64,000 nt of DNA from CALDTK01 sp965215215 (GTDB taxonomy: Bacteria > Bacteroidota > Bacteroidia > Chitinophagales > Saprospiraceae). The DNA lies in NCBI GenBank assembly GCA_965215215.1, contig OZ244043.1:3596001-3660000 (forward strand), in the 5' to 3' direction. The position numbers were made by a program, and so were the translations under genes. Positions 23,928-33,100 of this stretch are shown piece after piece; the first letter of the stretch is position 1, and each line of letters opens with the position of its first letter. The notes beneath the pieces were generated by a model. It was not told where the DNA came from, did no database searches, and was given only the letters and a program-made list of their open reading frames with translations.

Positions 23928-25379
23928 CTCCCCGGCTCCGAGCAGCCGCTGCGCCGCGTTCAACGCCTCGTCGTCTTCGCTAACAAACGAGGCACGCGTA
24001 ACCGGCACCAACACATCCGGCGACACCGTGCCCGCCGCCGGGTTGGCGAGTCGCAACTCCCAATTGGGCGCCCTGAGCTGGAGCTCGTCGTGCGGCCCGA
24101 TGTCGTAGTTGAGGATCTGGCCCCCGTACACGACGCGCCGCGAGCCACCGCTCGGCCTGCCCACCAGCTTGCCGCGCCCGCTCGACTGCACGAAGTGCGC
24201 GAACATGGCCGCCGCGGAGAAGGTAAATTCGTTGACGAGCACCACGAGCTCCCCGTCGAAGCGGAGGTCGTCGGACTGTGGCTTCCGCAGCTTCGCGCTC
24301 GAGCGCATGACGTAGTGATCGTCCTCGCGGCGCACGTTACCGATGACGTAGTAGCCGATCTTGGAAAAGGGATCTTTGCCGGTCGAGCGCTTGTTGTAGG
24401 CGCGCATCTCGCTCACGATGCTGAAGGCTTCGGGGCTGACGTAACTGTAGAGCCGGGTCATTCTGTCGAGCGAGCCCCCGCCGTTGCTGCGCAGGTCGAT
24501 AACCAATCGCTCCACACCCGCCTCGCCGAGCTCCGCGAACATTCGTTTCAGCGTGCGTCGGTAGTTGACGCGTTTGTAGTCTCTACCGCTGAAGCTATTC
24601 ACGTCGAGTACCCACGCGGAGTCCCCGCTCGCCGGAGTTAGGTTGAGGATACGTTCCCGGCGTTGGGTACGGGTTAGCTTCCCTCGCTTCCGGGCACGCA
24701 CTTTCGGGTAGGTAAATCCGGCCACGGGCTCGGCGTTCGCACTGTCGCGTACCAGTACGGAGATACTGTCGCGCGGCCCGAAGTCCTTCTGGTAGCGAAA
24801 GGGGAGTTGGCGCGCGGCGAGGGCGAGGGCGGCGCGCTCGTAGCCTTCGTCGTTGAGTCCTCCGAAGGCGCTCAGCTGCCGGACGAGGGCCGGCATGCGC
24901 CGACCGTCGACGCCGAGGAGCTCGCTGCCCGGAGGGAAGGTATCCCGGCCGACGACGAGGGAGTCGAGCAGCAGGTACGTGCTGTCGTCGAGCGGGAAGC
25001 TCCACAGGCTGTAGGGCCTGGCCGCTAGGGCTCGACGCTGCGACTTCGAGAGTTTTGGCGAAAGCTGGAGGTGGCCACAGCGGGTAACCCGCTGAAGCGG
25101 GGCGGCCAGCTCGATCACGTCGGCCAGCAGCAGGCTGTCCGGTGGCTTCTTGCCCGTGGCGCGCTCGTAACCGCCGGTGCGCCAGAGCAGTACCTCGAGG
25201 GTGCTGTCGACGAGTACTTTGCCCTGCGGACTGCCGGCGAAGGGGTGGATCTCCACGAGCTTGTCCCGCAGCGCGCGTAGCGTGCCCGGCAGGTCGGCCG
25301 TAGCGAGCTTGCCCTGGCCGCAAACGCTCCCCGTGAGCGCGAGTAGTACGGCGAGTAGGCCGCCACGCAACGTAAACAT
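23892..25379 (-). CDS. S41 family (tail-specific-like) protease, exported
   Basis: 495 residues with an N-terminal signal ending near TGSVCG (possible lipobox). The S41 core is clear: WVLDVNSFSGRDYKR, LVIDLRSNGGGSLDRM, and VVLVNEFTFSAAAMFAHF carrying the probable catalytic Ser in FSAA. The C terminus, GGQILNYDIGPHDELQLRAP and ASFVSEDDEALNAAQRLLG, follows the pattern of Bacteroidota S41 peptidases. No PDZ domain is evident. A canonical TAAGTTTG element sits about 6 bases upstream of the ATG. One exact 16-bp copy of the interspersed repeat lies at 25051-25066. Confidence 0.87.
   Translation of the reverse strand: MFTLRGGLLAVLLALTGSVCGQGKLATADLPGTLRALRDKLVEIHPFAGSPQGKVLVDSTLEVLLWRTGGYERATGKKPPDSLLLADVIELAAPLQRVTRCGHLQLSPKLSKSQRRALAARPYSLWSFPLDDSTYLLLDSLVVGRDTFPPGSELLGVDGRRMPALVRQLSAFGGLNDEGYERAALALAARQLPFRYQKDFGPRDSISVLVRDSANAEPVAGFTYPKVRARKRGKLTRTQRRERILNLTPASGDSAWVLDVNSFSGRDYKRVNYRRTLKRMFAELGEAGVERLVIDLRSNGGGSLDRMTRLYSYVSPEAFSIVSEMRAYNKRSTGKDPFSKIGYYVIGNVRREDDHYVMRSSAKLRKPQSDDLRFDGELVVLVNEFTFSAAAMFAHFVQSSGRGKLVGRPSGGSRRVVYGGQILNYDIGPHDELQLRAPNWELRLANPAAGTVSPDVLVPVTRASFVSEDDEALNAAQRLLGAGELELQAVPEVTE
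25052..25065 (+). repeat. Interspersed 14-bp motif, copy 6 (full 16-bp form)
   Basis: GTTTTGGCGAAAGC flanked by A and T to give AGTTTTGGCGAAAGCT (25051-25066), inside the minus-strand S41 gene, read as L-S-P-K-L. Confidence 0.75.
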
Positions 25380-25389
25380 CGCTACAAAC

Positions 25390-25863
25390 TTAGGCCCCGG
25401 GCGGCGGGGCCTGCGTGGGGGGGTGACTCAGGTTGGCCAGGGAGTTGATGCCGTCGCGGATTTCGGCCAGGAGCTCGATGTCCTTGGGCGTGGGAACGCT
25501 CGTGTCCTTTTCGTCCTCGGCCTTATCCTGCAGTTGTCGGATGAAGCGTAGGATGGTGAAGATCGTGAGCGCCATGATGAAGAAGTCGATGCCGGCCTCG
25601 AGCACCATCCCGTACTGGATCACCATCCCGGTACCCTCGATGGATTTGCCGGCCTCGTCGAGTTTGGGAGCGACCACCGTCCAGGTTTTGTGACTCACGT
25701 CCACCCCCCCGGTCAGGAAGCCGAGCGGGGGGGAGATGAGCCCCTTGACCACGGCGTCGATGATTTTGTTGAAGGCCGCACCGATGACCACGCCCACCGC
25801 GAGGTCGATCACGTTGCCGCGCACGGCGAAGGCTTTGAAGTCGTGCCAGTACTGCTGAAACAT
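25390..25863 (-). CDS. mscL: Large-conductance mechanosensitive channel
   Basis: Releases solutes on hypo-osmotic shock. The 157-residue protein starts FKAFAVRGNVIDLAVGVVIGAAFNKIID (seen as AVRGNVIDLAVGVVIGAAF), the highly conserved TM1 pore helix. It has a periplasmic loop and a second helix (GIDFFIMALTIFTILRFI), and ends in a charged cytoplasmic helix (DIELLAEIRDGINSL). Length is at the upper end of the family. It lies 11 bases after the S41 gene's start side on the same strand and diverges from the NfeD-like gene across 53 bases. Confidence 0.95.
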   Translation of the reverse strand: MFQQYWHDFKAFAVRGNVIDLAVGVVIGAAFNKIIDAVVKGLISPPLGFLTGGVDVSHKTWTVVAPKLDEAGKSIEGTGMVIQYGMVLEAGIDFFIMALTIFTILRFIRQLQDKAEDEKDTSVPTPKDIELLAEIRDGINSLANLSHPPTQAPPPGA

Positions 25864-25916
25864 GTCCGCAAGGTTTGCGCGCGGTAGCCTTTCGGCAAAA
25901 CGTATTTTACGCCGCG

Positions 25917-26468
25917 ATGGTAGAATGGTGGCAGGCCCTGTCGGTGGCGCAGCAGGTATTCAGCGGCATGGCGATCGGTTTCGGGGCTATCCTGAGCGTC
26001 CTGCTCGCGTTGAGCTTGGTGGGGGGGGAGCTCGATGCGGACCTCGACGTAGAGACGGAGTCGCTGACCCTCAAGGGGTTGCTCACCTTCCTGGCGTTTT
26101 TTGGCTTCGGGGGCTTCGCCACGGTGAGCTCGGGCGGACCGCTTTGGCTCGCCCTCGTCGTCGGCTTCGGGGCCGGCTACGTCGCGGTTTCGCTCCTCAC
26201 CCTTGTCCTCGCCTGGGTTTACGGGCTCGGCGAGGAGGGCAACCGGCCGGTGCACCAGGCCCTGTACGCCGAGGGGCGCGTGTACCTCGCGATCCCGGCG
26301 GCGGGGCAGGGGAGCGGTCGGATCTCCCTTCCGCTCGGGACGCGCGTCGTGGAGCTGGAGGCCGTGTCGCAGGAAGCCGAGGGCATTCCCACCGGGAGTG
26401 CCGCTCGCGTGGTCGAGATCCTCGGTCCGGGCAAGGTGCGTGTGGAGTCGGTCCGACTTCTGGAGTGA
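25917..26468 (+). CDS. NfeD-like membrane protein
   Basis: 183 residues from ATG 25917, with a TATTTTACG promoter-like element upstream. The sequence has an N-terminal helix (MAIGFGAILSVLLALSLVGG), a second hydrophobic hairpin (LLTFLAFFGFGGFATVSSGGP, seen as LTFLAFFGFGGFAT; LALVVGFGAGYVAVSLLTLV), then a soluble OB-fold-like domain (GRVYLAIPAAGQGSGRISLP, ending GPGKVRVESV). This is the short NfeD/YuaF layout. It is followed by a flotillin gene, the classic partner, so the two probably organise ordered membrane domains together. Confidence 0.82.
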   Translation: MVEWWQALSVAQQVFSGMAIGFGAILSVLLALSLVGGELDADLDVETESLTLKGLLTFLAFFGFGGFATVSSGGPLWLALVVGFGAGYVAVSLLTLVLAWVYGLGEEGNRPVHQALYAEGRVYLAIPAAGQGSGRISLPLGTRVVELEAVSQEAEGIPTGSAARVVEILGPGKVRVESVRLLE

Positions 26469-26494
26469 GCGAAATCCCTGGTCGAGTTTGCGCC

Positions 26495-26502
26495 TACCTT
26501 CG
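26495..26502 (+). promoter_or_regulatory. -7 element of the flotillin gene
   Basis: TACCTTCG, 73 bases before the ATG at 26576, giving the flotillin its own promoter inside the NfeD-flotillin pair. Confidence 0.5.
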
Positions 26503-26575
26503 TCGTGTGTGACGTACGAGATCCGCGCCAGTGGCGTAATTAGTTGACGTTTATCTAACAGTGTAAGCTACTCTC

Positions 26576-28219
26576 ATGGACCAGTACATCCTGCTCGGCG
26601 GGAGCCTCGTGCTCCTGCTGCTGCTCATCAGCGTCGTTGTCGTTTTGTCGCGCTACAAGCGCTGTCCTTCCGACAAGATCCTCGTCATTTACGGCAAGAC
26701 GGGCTCCGGCTCGGCGAAGTGCCTCGCGGGGGGCGCGGCCTTCGTGGTGCCCATACTGCAAGACTACGCCTACCTCGATCTGCACCCGATCTCGATCGAC
26801 GTGGACCTGCACGGGGCGCTGTCGCGCCAGAACATCCGCGTCAACGTTCCGAGCCGCTTCACCGTGGCCATCAGCACCGAGGACGGGGTGATGACGAACG
26901 CTGCGGAGCGTCTGCTCAACCGCACCGAGGACGAGATCCGGGACATGTCCAAGGACATCATCTTCGGTCAGCTACGCCTGGTGGTGGCCACCATGGACAT
27001 CGAGGAGATCAACTCGGACCGCGACAAGTTCCTGGCCAACGTCTACAACAACGTCGGCAACGAGCTGCGCAAGATCGGCCTCGAGCTGATCAACGTAAAC
27101 GTTACCGACATCCAGGATGAGTCCGGCTACATCGAAGCGCTCGGTAAGGAGGCCGCCGCCCAGGCGATCAACGAGGCGCGCGTGATGGTCGCCCAGCGCA
27201 ACCAAACCGGAGCGATCGGTGAGGCCCAAGCGCGTCAGCTTCAGCGGGTGAAGGTCGCCGACGCCGAAGCGCAGGCTGCCTCCGGTGAGGCCGAGGCCAT
27301 GAAAGTGAGCCGCGTCCGCGTAGCGACCGCCGAGGCGGAAGCGGAAGCGAGCGTAGCGGACGCCGAGCGCGCGCGCAAGATCCGGGTGTCCGAGGCCGAG
27401 GCGGAGGCCCGCGTGGGTGAGGCGCTGGCGCTCCAGCAGGAGCGAATCAAGGTGGCCGACTACAACGCCCTCGCTACCGAAGGCGAGAACCAATCGAAGG
27501 TGAAGATCGCCGAGTCCGAGGCCCTACGCCGCGAGCGGGAGGCCGAAGCCCTGCGCCGCGCTACGGCCGCCGAGAAGATCCAGAAAGCGCAGTCGCTCGA
27601 GGCCGCCTACAAGGCGGAAGCCGAGGCCGAGACGGCCCGCGCCGAGCGCGACCGGGCGACCCGTCAGGCCGACGAGATCGTAGCCGCCCAGATCGCGAAG
27701 GAGAAGGTCGAGATATCGGCCGAGGCCGAGGCCGAGGCCGCCCGCCGTACCGCCCGCGGGGAGGCCGACGCCATCCTGCTCAAGATGCAGGCCGAGGCGC
27801 AGGGCAACTACGAGCTGCTCAACAAGCAGGCCGCCGGCCTCAAGGCGATCGTCGACGCCGCCGGCGGTGACGCCCGCGAAGCGGTACTCATGCTGATCGC
27901 CGATAAGCTACCCGAGCTCGTGAAGACGCAGGTGGAGGCCATCAAAGGCATCAAGATCGACAAAGTCACGGTGTGGGAAGGGGGCAACGGCGGCGGCCAG
28001 CCCGGGGAGGGCGCCGGCTCCACGGCGAGCTTCGTGAGCGGACTGTACAAGTCCGTTCCGCCCCTGCGCGACCTGTTCGACATGGCCGGCATGAATCTTC
28101 CTTCCTACCTCGGAACGGGTGAAGAACGAGCGAAGCCCGGGGAGACGATAGCCCTCAACGAGGCCGGCAAGCCGGCCAACGGCAGGCCCGCCGCTAAAAA
28201 CGGCGTGGCGAAGCCGTAG
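26576..28219 (+). CDS. floT: Flotillin-like SPFH protein
   Basis: 547 residues: one N-terminal membrane helix (ILLGGSLVLLLLLISVVVVL), an SPFH/band 7 domain (about 30-200; SIDVDLHGALSRQNIRVNVP), a long alanine/glutamate-rich coiled coil (about 200-430, with repeated AEAEA units), and a C-terminal flotillin tail ending in a flexible Gly/Pro/Lys segment. Flotillins scaffold functional membrane microdomains. The upstream NfeD-like gene supports the YuaF-YuaG type pairing. A TACCTTCG element at 26495 gives this gene its own promoter with a leader of about 70 bases. Confidence 0.93.
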   Translation: MDQYILLGGSLVLLLLLISVVVVLSRYKRCPSDKILVIYGKTGSGSAKCLAGGAAFVVPILQDYAYLDLHPISIDVDLHGALSRQNIRVNVPSRFTVAISTEDGVMTNAAERLLNRTEDEIRDMSKDIIFGQLRLVVATMDIEEINSDRDKFLANVYNNVGNELRKIGLELINVNVTDIQDESGYIEALGKEAAAQAINEARVMVAQRNQTGAIGEAQARQLQRVKVADAEAQAASGEAEAMKVSRVRVATAEAEAEASVADAERARKIRVSEAEAEARVGEALALQQERIKVADYNALATEGENQSKVKIAESEALRREREAEALRRATAAEKIQKAQSLEAAYKAEAEAETARAERDRATRQADEIVAAQIAKEKVEISAEAEAEAARRTARGEADAILLKMQAEAQGNYELLNKQAAGLKAIVDAAGGDAREAVLMLIADKLPELVKTQVEAIKGIKIDKVTVWEGGNGGGQPGEGAGSTASFVSGLYKSVPPLRDLFDMAGMNLPSYLGTGEERAKPGETIALNEAGKPANGRPAAKNGVAKP

Positions 28220-28239
28220 CGCGCGTTTCTTTGCGCTAG

Positions 28240-29124
28240 GTGCCCGAGCGGAATACACAGGCCTACCTCACGCTCGGGCTCTTGGCACTGGTTTGGGGTA
28301 GCTCCTACATACTGATCAAGAAGTCACTCGTCAGCTTCGAGCCGTCGCAAGTGGGCAACTTACGGCTCGCGATCGCGGGCCTGGTGTTCGTACCGTTGGC
28401 CTGGCGTCGGTGCCGCGGCCTCCCGGCGACCGAATGGCTGCTGCTCGTCGCGATCGGGTTGTGCGGCACCGGTCTTCCCTCCTTTCTGTTTCCGTTGGCG
28501 CAGCTGCAAATCTCGAGCAGTCTGGCCGCCATTTTCTCGTCGCTCACCCCCCTGCTCACCCTCCTGGTCGGCGTCGTGTTCTTCGGGGCCGCTCTGCGTC
28601 GCTGGCAGGGCGTAGGGATCGCCGTCGGCCTGGCGGGCGTCGTCGGCCTCATCTTGGTTCGCTTCGGGCCCACGAGCTTGGTGGCCGGAGGGGCACCCCT
28701 CGGGAGCATGGCGCTCGCCGTGTTGGCGGCGCTCTGCTACGCTACGAGCAGCAACCTGGTCAAACGCTTCTTCCCGCAGACCGACCCGCTGCGCGTGACC
28801 GCGGCCGCGATGGTGCCGCTCGGCGTGCTCGGCCTCGGTGGATTGGTACTCGGCGGAGGGTTATCGCTCGATTTCGGTGCCGACGGACCCCTGGCCCGAT
28901 CTTACCTCGCCGTGCTGTTCTTGGGCCTCGTGGGTACGGCGCTCGCCTCCTGGCTTTTCTTCCGACTCGTGCAGCTGACCACGCCCGTATTCGCGAGCAC
29001 GGTGAGCTACCTCGTGCCGGTGGTGGCGCTCGGTTGGGGGTTGATCGACGGCGAGGAGGTATCGCTCGCGCTGGTCGCGTGCCTGGCCGTCGTGCTACTC
29101 GGCGTCAACCTGAGCAAGCGGTGA
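28240..29124 (+). CDS. EamA/DMT family transporter
   Basis: 294 residues from GTG 28240, with a TTTCTTTGCG element just upstream. Ten hydrophobic segments form two EamA repeats: the first opens LALVWGSSYILIKKSL, the standard EamA opening, and the second begins GSMALAVLAALCYATSSNLVK (seen as LAALCYATSSNLVKRF). Members export amino acids, nucleobases or other metabolites; the substrate cannot be inferred. The TGA stop overlaps the GTG of the SET-domain gene (GTGA), implying coupled translation. Confidence 0.9.
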   Translation: MPERNTQAYLTLGLLALVWGSSYILIKKSLVSFEPSQVGNLRLAIAGLVFVPLAWRRCRGLPATEWLLLVAIGLCGTGLPSFLFPLAQLQISSSLAAIFSSLTPLLTLLVGVVFFGAALRRWQGVGIAVGLAGVVGLILVRFGPTSLVAGGAPLGSMALAVLAALCYATSSNLVKRFFPQTDPLRVTAAAMVPLGVLGLGGLVLGGGLSLDFGADGPLARSYLAVLFLGLVGTALASWLFFRLVQLTTPVFASTVSYLVPVVALGWGLIDGEEVSLALVACLAVVLLGVNLSKR

Positions 29125-29498
29125 GCCTCGCGCGTCAACCGGGCCTGTACGTCGCGCACAGTCCGGAACGCGGCCGCGGCGTGTATACCGCCGACGCCAT
29201 TCCCGCGGGAAGCACCGTCGAGATCTGCCCGGTGATCGTGTGCCCGCCCGAAGATTTGGACCACCTGCACGCCACCCATTTGCACGACTATTATTTCCTC
29301 TGGGAAAACCCGGGGGAGACGGCCATCGCGCTCGGCTACGGCTCGCTGTACAACCACGCCGAAGGGTCGAACGCCGACTACGAGATGGATTATCCGGGCC
29401 GAACGCTCACGGTGCGCGCCGTAACCGACATCGGGGCGGGGGAGGAGGTGACGATCGACTACACCGACGGGGTGGACCGCAGCACCCTCTGGTTTTAG
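29121..29498 (+). CDS. Small SET-domain protein
   Basis: 125 residues from the GTG at 29121 that overlaps the transporter's stop. The SET core is complete in miniature: RGRGVYTADAIPAGSTVEICP (seen as ERGRGVYTADAIPAG), the pseudoknot motif GYGSLYNHAEGSNADYEMD (NH plus the N-x-x-Y part), and GEEVTIDYTDG. SET enzymes methylate lysine using S-adenosylmethionine. Bacterial stand-alone forms are common and their targets are rarely known. The frame also reads open far upstream, but that part is the shadow of the transporter gene. Its last codons include a degenerate relative of the interspersed repeat. Confidence 0.85.
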   Translation: MSLARQPGLYVAHSPERGRGVYTADAIPAGSTVEICPVIVCPPEDLDHLHATHLHDYYFLWENPGETAIALGYGSLYNHAEGSNADYEMDYPGRTLTVRAVTDIGAGEEVTIDYTDGVDRSTLWF

Positions 29499-29507
29499 CG
29501 CGAGCGG

Positions 29508-30038
29508 TTAGGAGACGAGCCACTCGTCCCCGTACCAGCCCGCGTACGTCGGGTAGGCGGCGGCGATGCGCCCCACCTCGTCGGCGAAGGCTTCGGGGCT
29601 GAGGGGCTTGAGCCGTTTTGCCGGAAGGCCCGCGTAGATGAAGCCACTGCGGCAGTGCGTGCCCTGGGTGACTACGGCCCCGGCGGCAACGAGGGTGCCG
29701 GAATCGACGAGGGCCCCGTCCATGACGGTGGCGCCCATGCCGACGAGCACGTCGTCGGCGATGGTACAACCGTGCACGAGCGCGCCGTGCCCGATGCTCA
29801 CGTTGTTGCCGATGCGCAGGGGGTGGCGCTGGTAGGTGCAGTGTAACACGGCATTGTCCTGCACGTTGACCGCGTTACCGAGGCGGATGCCGTGCACGTC
29901 GCCCCGCACCACACTACCGAACCAGAAGGTACAATCGCGGCCCGCGACCACGTCACCGGTAAGCGTCGCGGTGGGGGCGGCGCGGCAACCTTCGCCAAAT
30001 GTCGGCGTATTCCCTCGGACGCTCAGTATCATTGCCAT
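29508..30038 (-). CDS. Gamma-carbonic anhydrase family protein
   Basis: 176 residues forming a left-handed beta-helix of hexapeptide repeats (DCTFWFGSVVRGDVHGIRLG, seen as FWFGSVVRGDVHGIRLG; ADDVLVGMGATVMDGALV). The three zinc His of Cam-type enzymes are present: NVQDNAVLHC, then IGHGALVHG with two His. RGD and QDN match the conserved Arg and Gln region. YrdA/PaaY-like proteins share these features and are not always active, so the enzymatic call is probable only. ATG choices at 30038 and 30032 differ by two residues. It diverges from the large phosphoesterase-barrel gene. Confidence 0.9.
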   Translation of the reverse strand: MAMILSVRGNTPTFGEGCRAAPTATLTGDVVAGRDCTFWFGSVVRGDVHGIRLGNAVNVQDNAVLHCTYQRHPLRIGNNVSIGHGALVHGCTIADDVLVGMGATVMDGALVDSGTLVAAGAVVTQGTHCRSGFIYAGLPAKRLKPLSPEAFADEVGRIAAAYPTYAGWYGDEWLVS

Positions 30039-30102
30039 CCGACGAAGTAAGCTGTTACAGCCCTTAACTAACTCGCCGCGGAGCAGTGGCGTTAGACGAC
30101 CT

Positions 30103-33100
30103 ATGCCGACATTTTTGAAGTTCGCAGCCTGCGTATGCTTCGCGAGCCTGCTGGCCTGCGCCCGCTACGAGCCCACGTACCAACGAGATGCGCTCAGGCC
30201 CATCACCGATGGTACGCAAATGCCCGAGGAGGATCTGATTTACTCTTTCTACCTCGCCGGGAGCGCGGGGGGGGTCGACGATATCGCCGACGCACCGGCG
30301 TTGCAGCTGCTGCAGCGAAGTTTGGCGCGCGCCGACGAGAAGTCGACCGCCCTTTTTTTGGGTGATAACCTCTTCCCGACCGGTTTCCCGAAGAAGGACG
30401 CGGACGATCGCGCGGCGGCGGAGGCGCAACTCGACGCGGAGATCGCCGCGCTACGGGGCTTCCCCGGAAACGTGGCTTTCCTGCCGGGCGATCACGACTG
30501 GGCGAAGTACGGCATCCCCGGCGTCGAACGTCAGGAGGACTACCTGAAGGAGAAGCTCGACGAGGACGTCTTCCTGCCCGAGAACGGATGCGGCGATCCG
30601 CAGCTCCTGGAGCTGGCCCCCGACGTGGCGCTGCTCATCGTCAACAGCCAGTGGTTCGTGGCTACCTGGGACGAGTACCAGGAGCTCAACGAGGGCTGCG
30701 ACAGTCAAACCCGGCGGATGATGCGTTGGCGGCTCGCCGGTTTGGTCAAAGACGTGCGCTTCAAGCACGTGGTCGTGGCCATGCACCACCCCCTGATCTC
30801 GCGCGGTCCCCACGGTGGGGAGTACAATTTTCGCGAAGGCTTCAAGCAGGGTTCCGGCCCGCCGGGCGTCAATTTCGTACGCAGCAAGCTCGGGTTTCAG
30901 CAGGATCTGTTCTACCCCCGCATGATCGAGTTGCGCGATATGCTCACCGACCTGTTCGACGAGCATCCGAGCGTAACGTTCGTGTCCGGCCACGAATACC
31001 TGCTCCAGTACGGCGAATACAAAGATCACCCGGTGGTCGGCAGCGGTACGGCCAGTCAGATTACCGCGGGCAAACCGGGTCAAGGGACCTCGTTCACCGC
31101 GGGCGTACTCGGTTTCGCCAAGCTGAGCTACTTCGCCTCCGGAGAGGCTTGGGTGCAGTATTTCGAAGCCGACGGGAGTCCTTCCGGAAAACTGTTGTTC
31201 GAGAAGAAACTCTACACCCTCGAGTTCCCGCAGGACGCATTCGAGTATCCGCTCTACGAGTCGGATGCCGATTCGATGACCTACGCCGTCTTCGGGGGGT
31301 ACCGCGAGTTCGGTCCGCTTTACCGCGGGCTGTTTGGAACGAACAACAAGGAGCTCTTCACGACCGAGTACACCTACCCGATCCTGCGGCTCGACGAGTT
31401 CGACGGCGGGTTGAAGGTCACCGAGCGCGGCGGCGGCGGTCAGACCAACTCCCTGCGCCTGGAGACCGCCGACGGCCGGGAGTACGCCCTGCGGAGCATC
31501 CGCAAGGACCCGACGCGCTTGTTGCCCGCCGCGGCCCGCGTGGGGCCGCTGATCACGTTGACGCAGGACGTGTTTTTTACCGCCAACCCGTTCGCCGCCC
31601 TCACGGCGGCGCAACTCGCCGAGGGGGTCGGGGTGCCGCACGCCAACCCGCAGCTGGTGTATCTCCCCGCGCAGCCCGGTCTCGGGACGCTGAACTCCGC
31701 CTTCGCCGACGATCTCTACCTGATCGAGGAGCGTCCCAACGATGAGTGGGTCGAAAATTCCGACGTGTTCGGGAAGCCCGACGACATCGACGGTCGGGAC
31801 GACGTGCTCGAGAAAATCCAGGAGTCCCCCGACGACCGCATGGATCAGTCCGCGTTGGTGCGTGCCCGACTGCTCGACGTACTGCTCGGCGACTTCGATC
31901 GCCACGGCGATCAGTGGCGCTACGCGGAGTACAAAGACGAAAAAACGGGCGTGAGCTACTGGCGGGTGATCCCGCGCGATCGCGATCAGGCGATGTTGCG
32001 CATCAACGGCGCCGCACTCAAGTTCGCCGGACGCACGCTGCCCGCCGTGCGCGAGGTACAGGACTTCGACCGGCGCCAGCCCTTCATCGAGGACTTCACG
32101 TTCCAAGCCCGCTTCCTCGACCGCCGCTTCCTCAACGAGCTGACCCGCGAGGATTGGCTGAGCGCGGCCCGCTCCGTTCAGGGAGCACTGAGCGACGAGG
32201 AGATCGAGCGGTCGTTCGACGATTGGCCGCTCGCCGCGCAGGGCTCGGGGCGCCGCGAGGAGTACATCGGGTACCTCAAAGCGCGCCGCGATGATCTCGT
32301 CGACTACGCCGAGCGACTCTACGAGTTCCAGGCCGAGAACGTCTACATCGTCGGTACCGACGAAGACGATTATTTCGACGTGAAGCGATGGCCCGACGGG
32401 CGGGTCACCGTCGACATCTACGGGTTCAAAGGCCAGAAGAAGGGCCGCCGGTACTACCACCGTGTATTTAGTCCGGAGGAAACCGGGTCCATACAACTCT
32501 TCGGCCTCCGCGAGGAGGACTACTACGACATCCACGGGGAGTCGAGCGGGCGGAGCATCAAGATCCGGGTCGTCCCCGGTCCGGAAAAAGACAAGGTCGT
32601 CACCACCGACGACGCCCGTGCGCTCCGCAAGCGGACCCGGGTGTACGCTTGGCCCGGTGAGGACTCCCTGGCCGTCAACGCGAACACACGAAAGCACCTA
32701 ACGCGCTTCCAGGCGTACAACCAGTACGACTACCGGGGCGTCGACTACGATTACAACCTGTACCTCCCTACGGCCGGCTTCAACGTCGACGATGGGGTGA
32801 TACTCGGTCTAACTTACCAAAGGCACCACTACACCTACCAACGGCACTTCAGGCAGGCCCTCACGGGTACGTTCGCGACGGCCAGCGGGGGGCTTCGCCT
32901 CGGGTACGACCTCAACATCGCAGACGTAAGTCCGCGTATGGACGTCGGCCTTAACCTAGCCTACCAGACGCCGAGCTACGCGATCAACTTCTTTGGCCTC
33001 GGCAACGAGACCGACGAGATCCCGCGGGACAGCCTCCCGGACGGTCGGGCCTTCTACCGGACCCGTCAGCAGCTCTTCGGCATCTATCCGCGCGTGACCT

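Noticed and set aside
30451..32697. A long open frame antisense to the phosphoesterase-barrel gene
   Set aside because: It mirrors the third-position GC bias of the real gene, has no domain, and is full of Arg, Val and Leu runs typical of antisense shadows.
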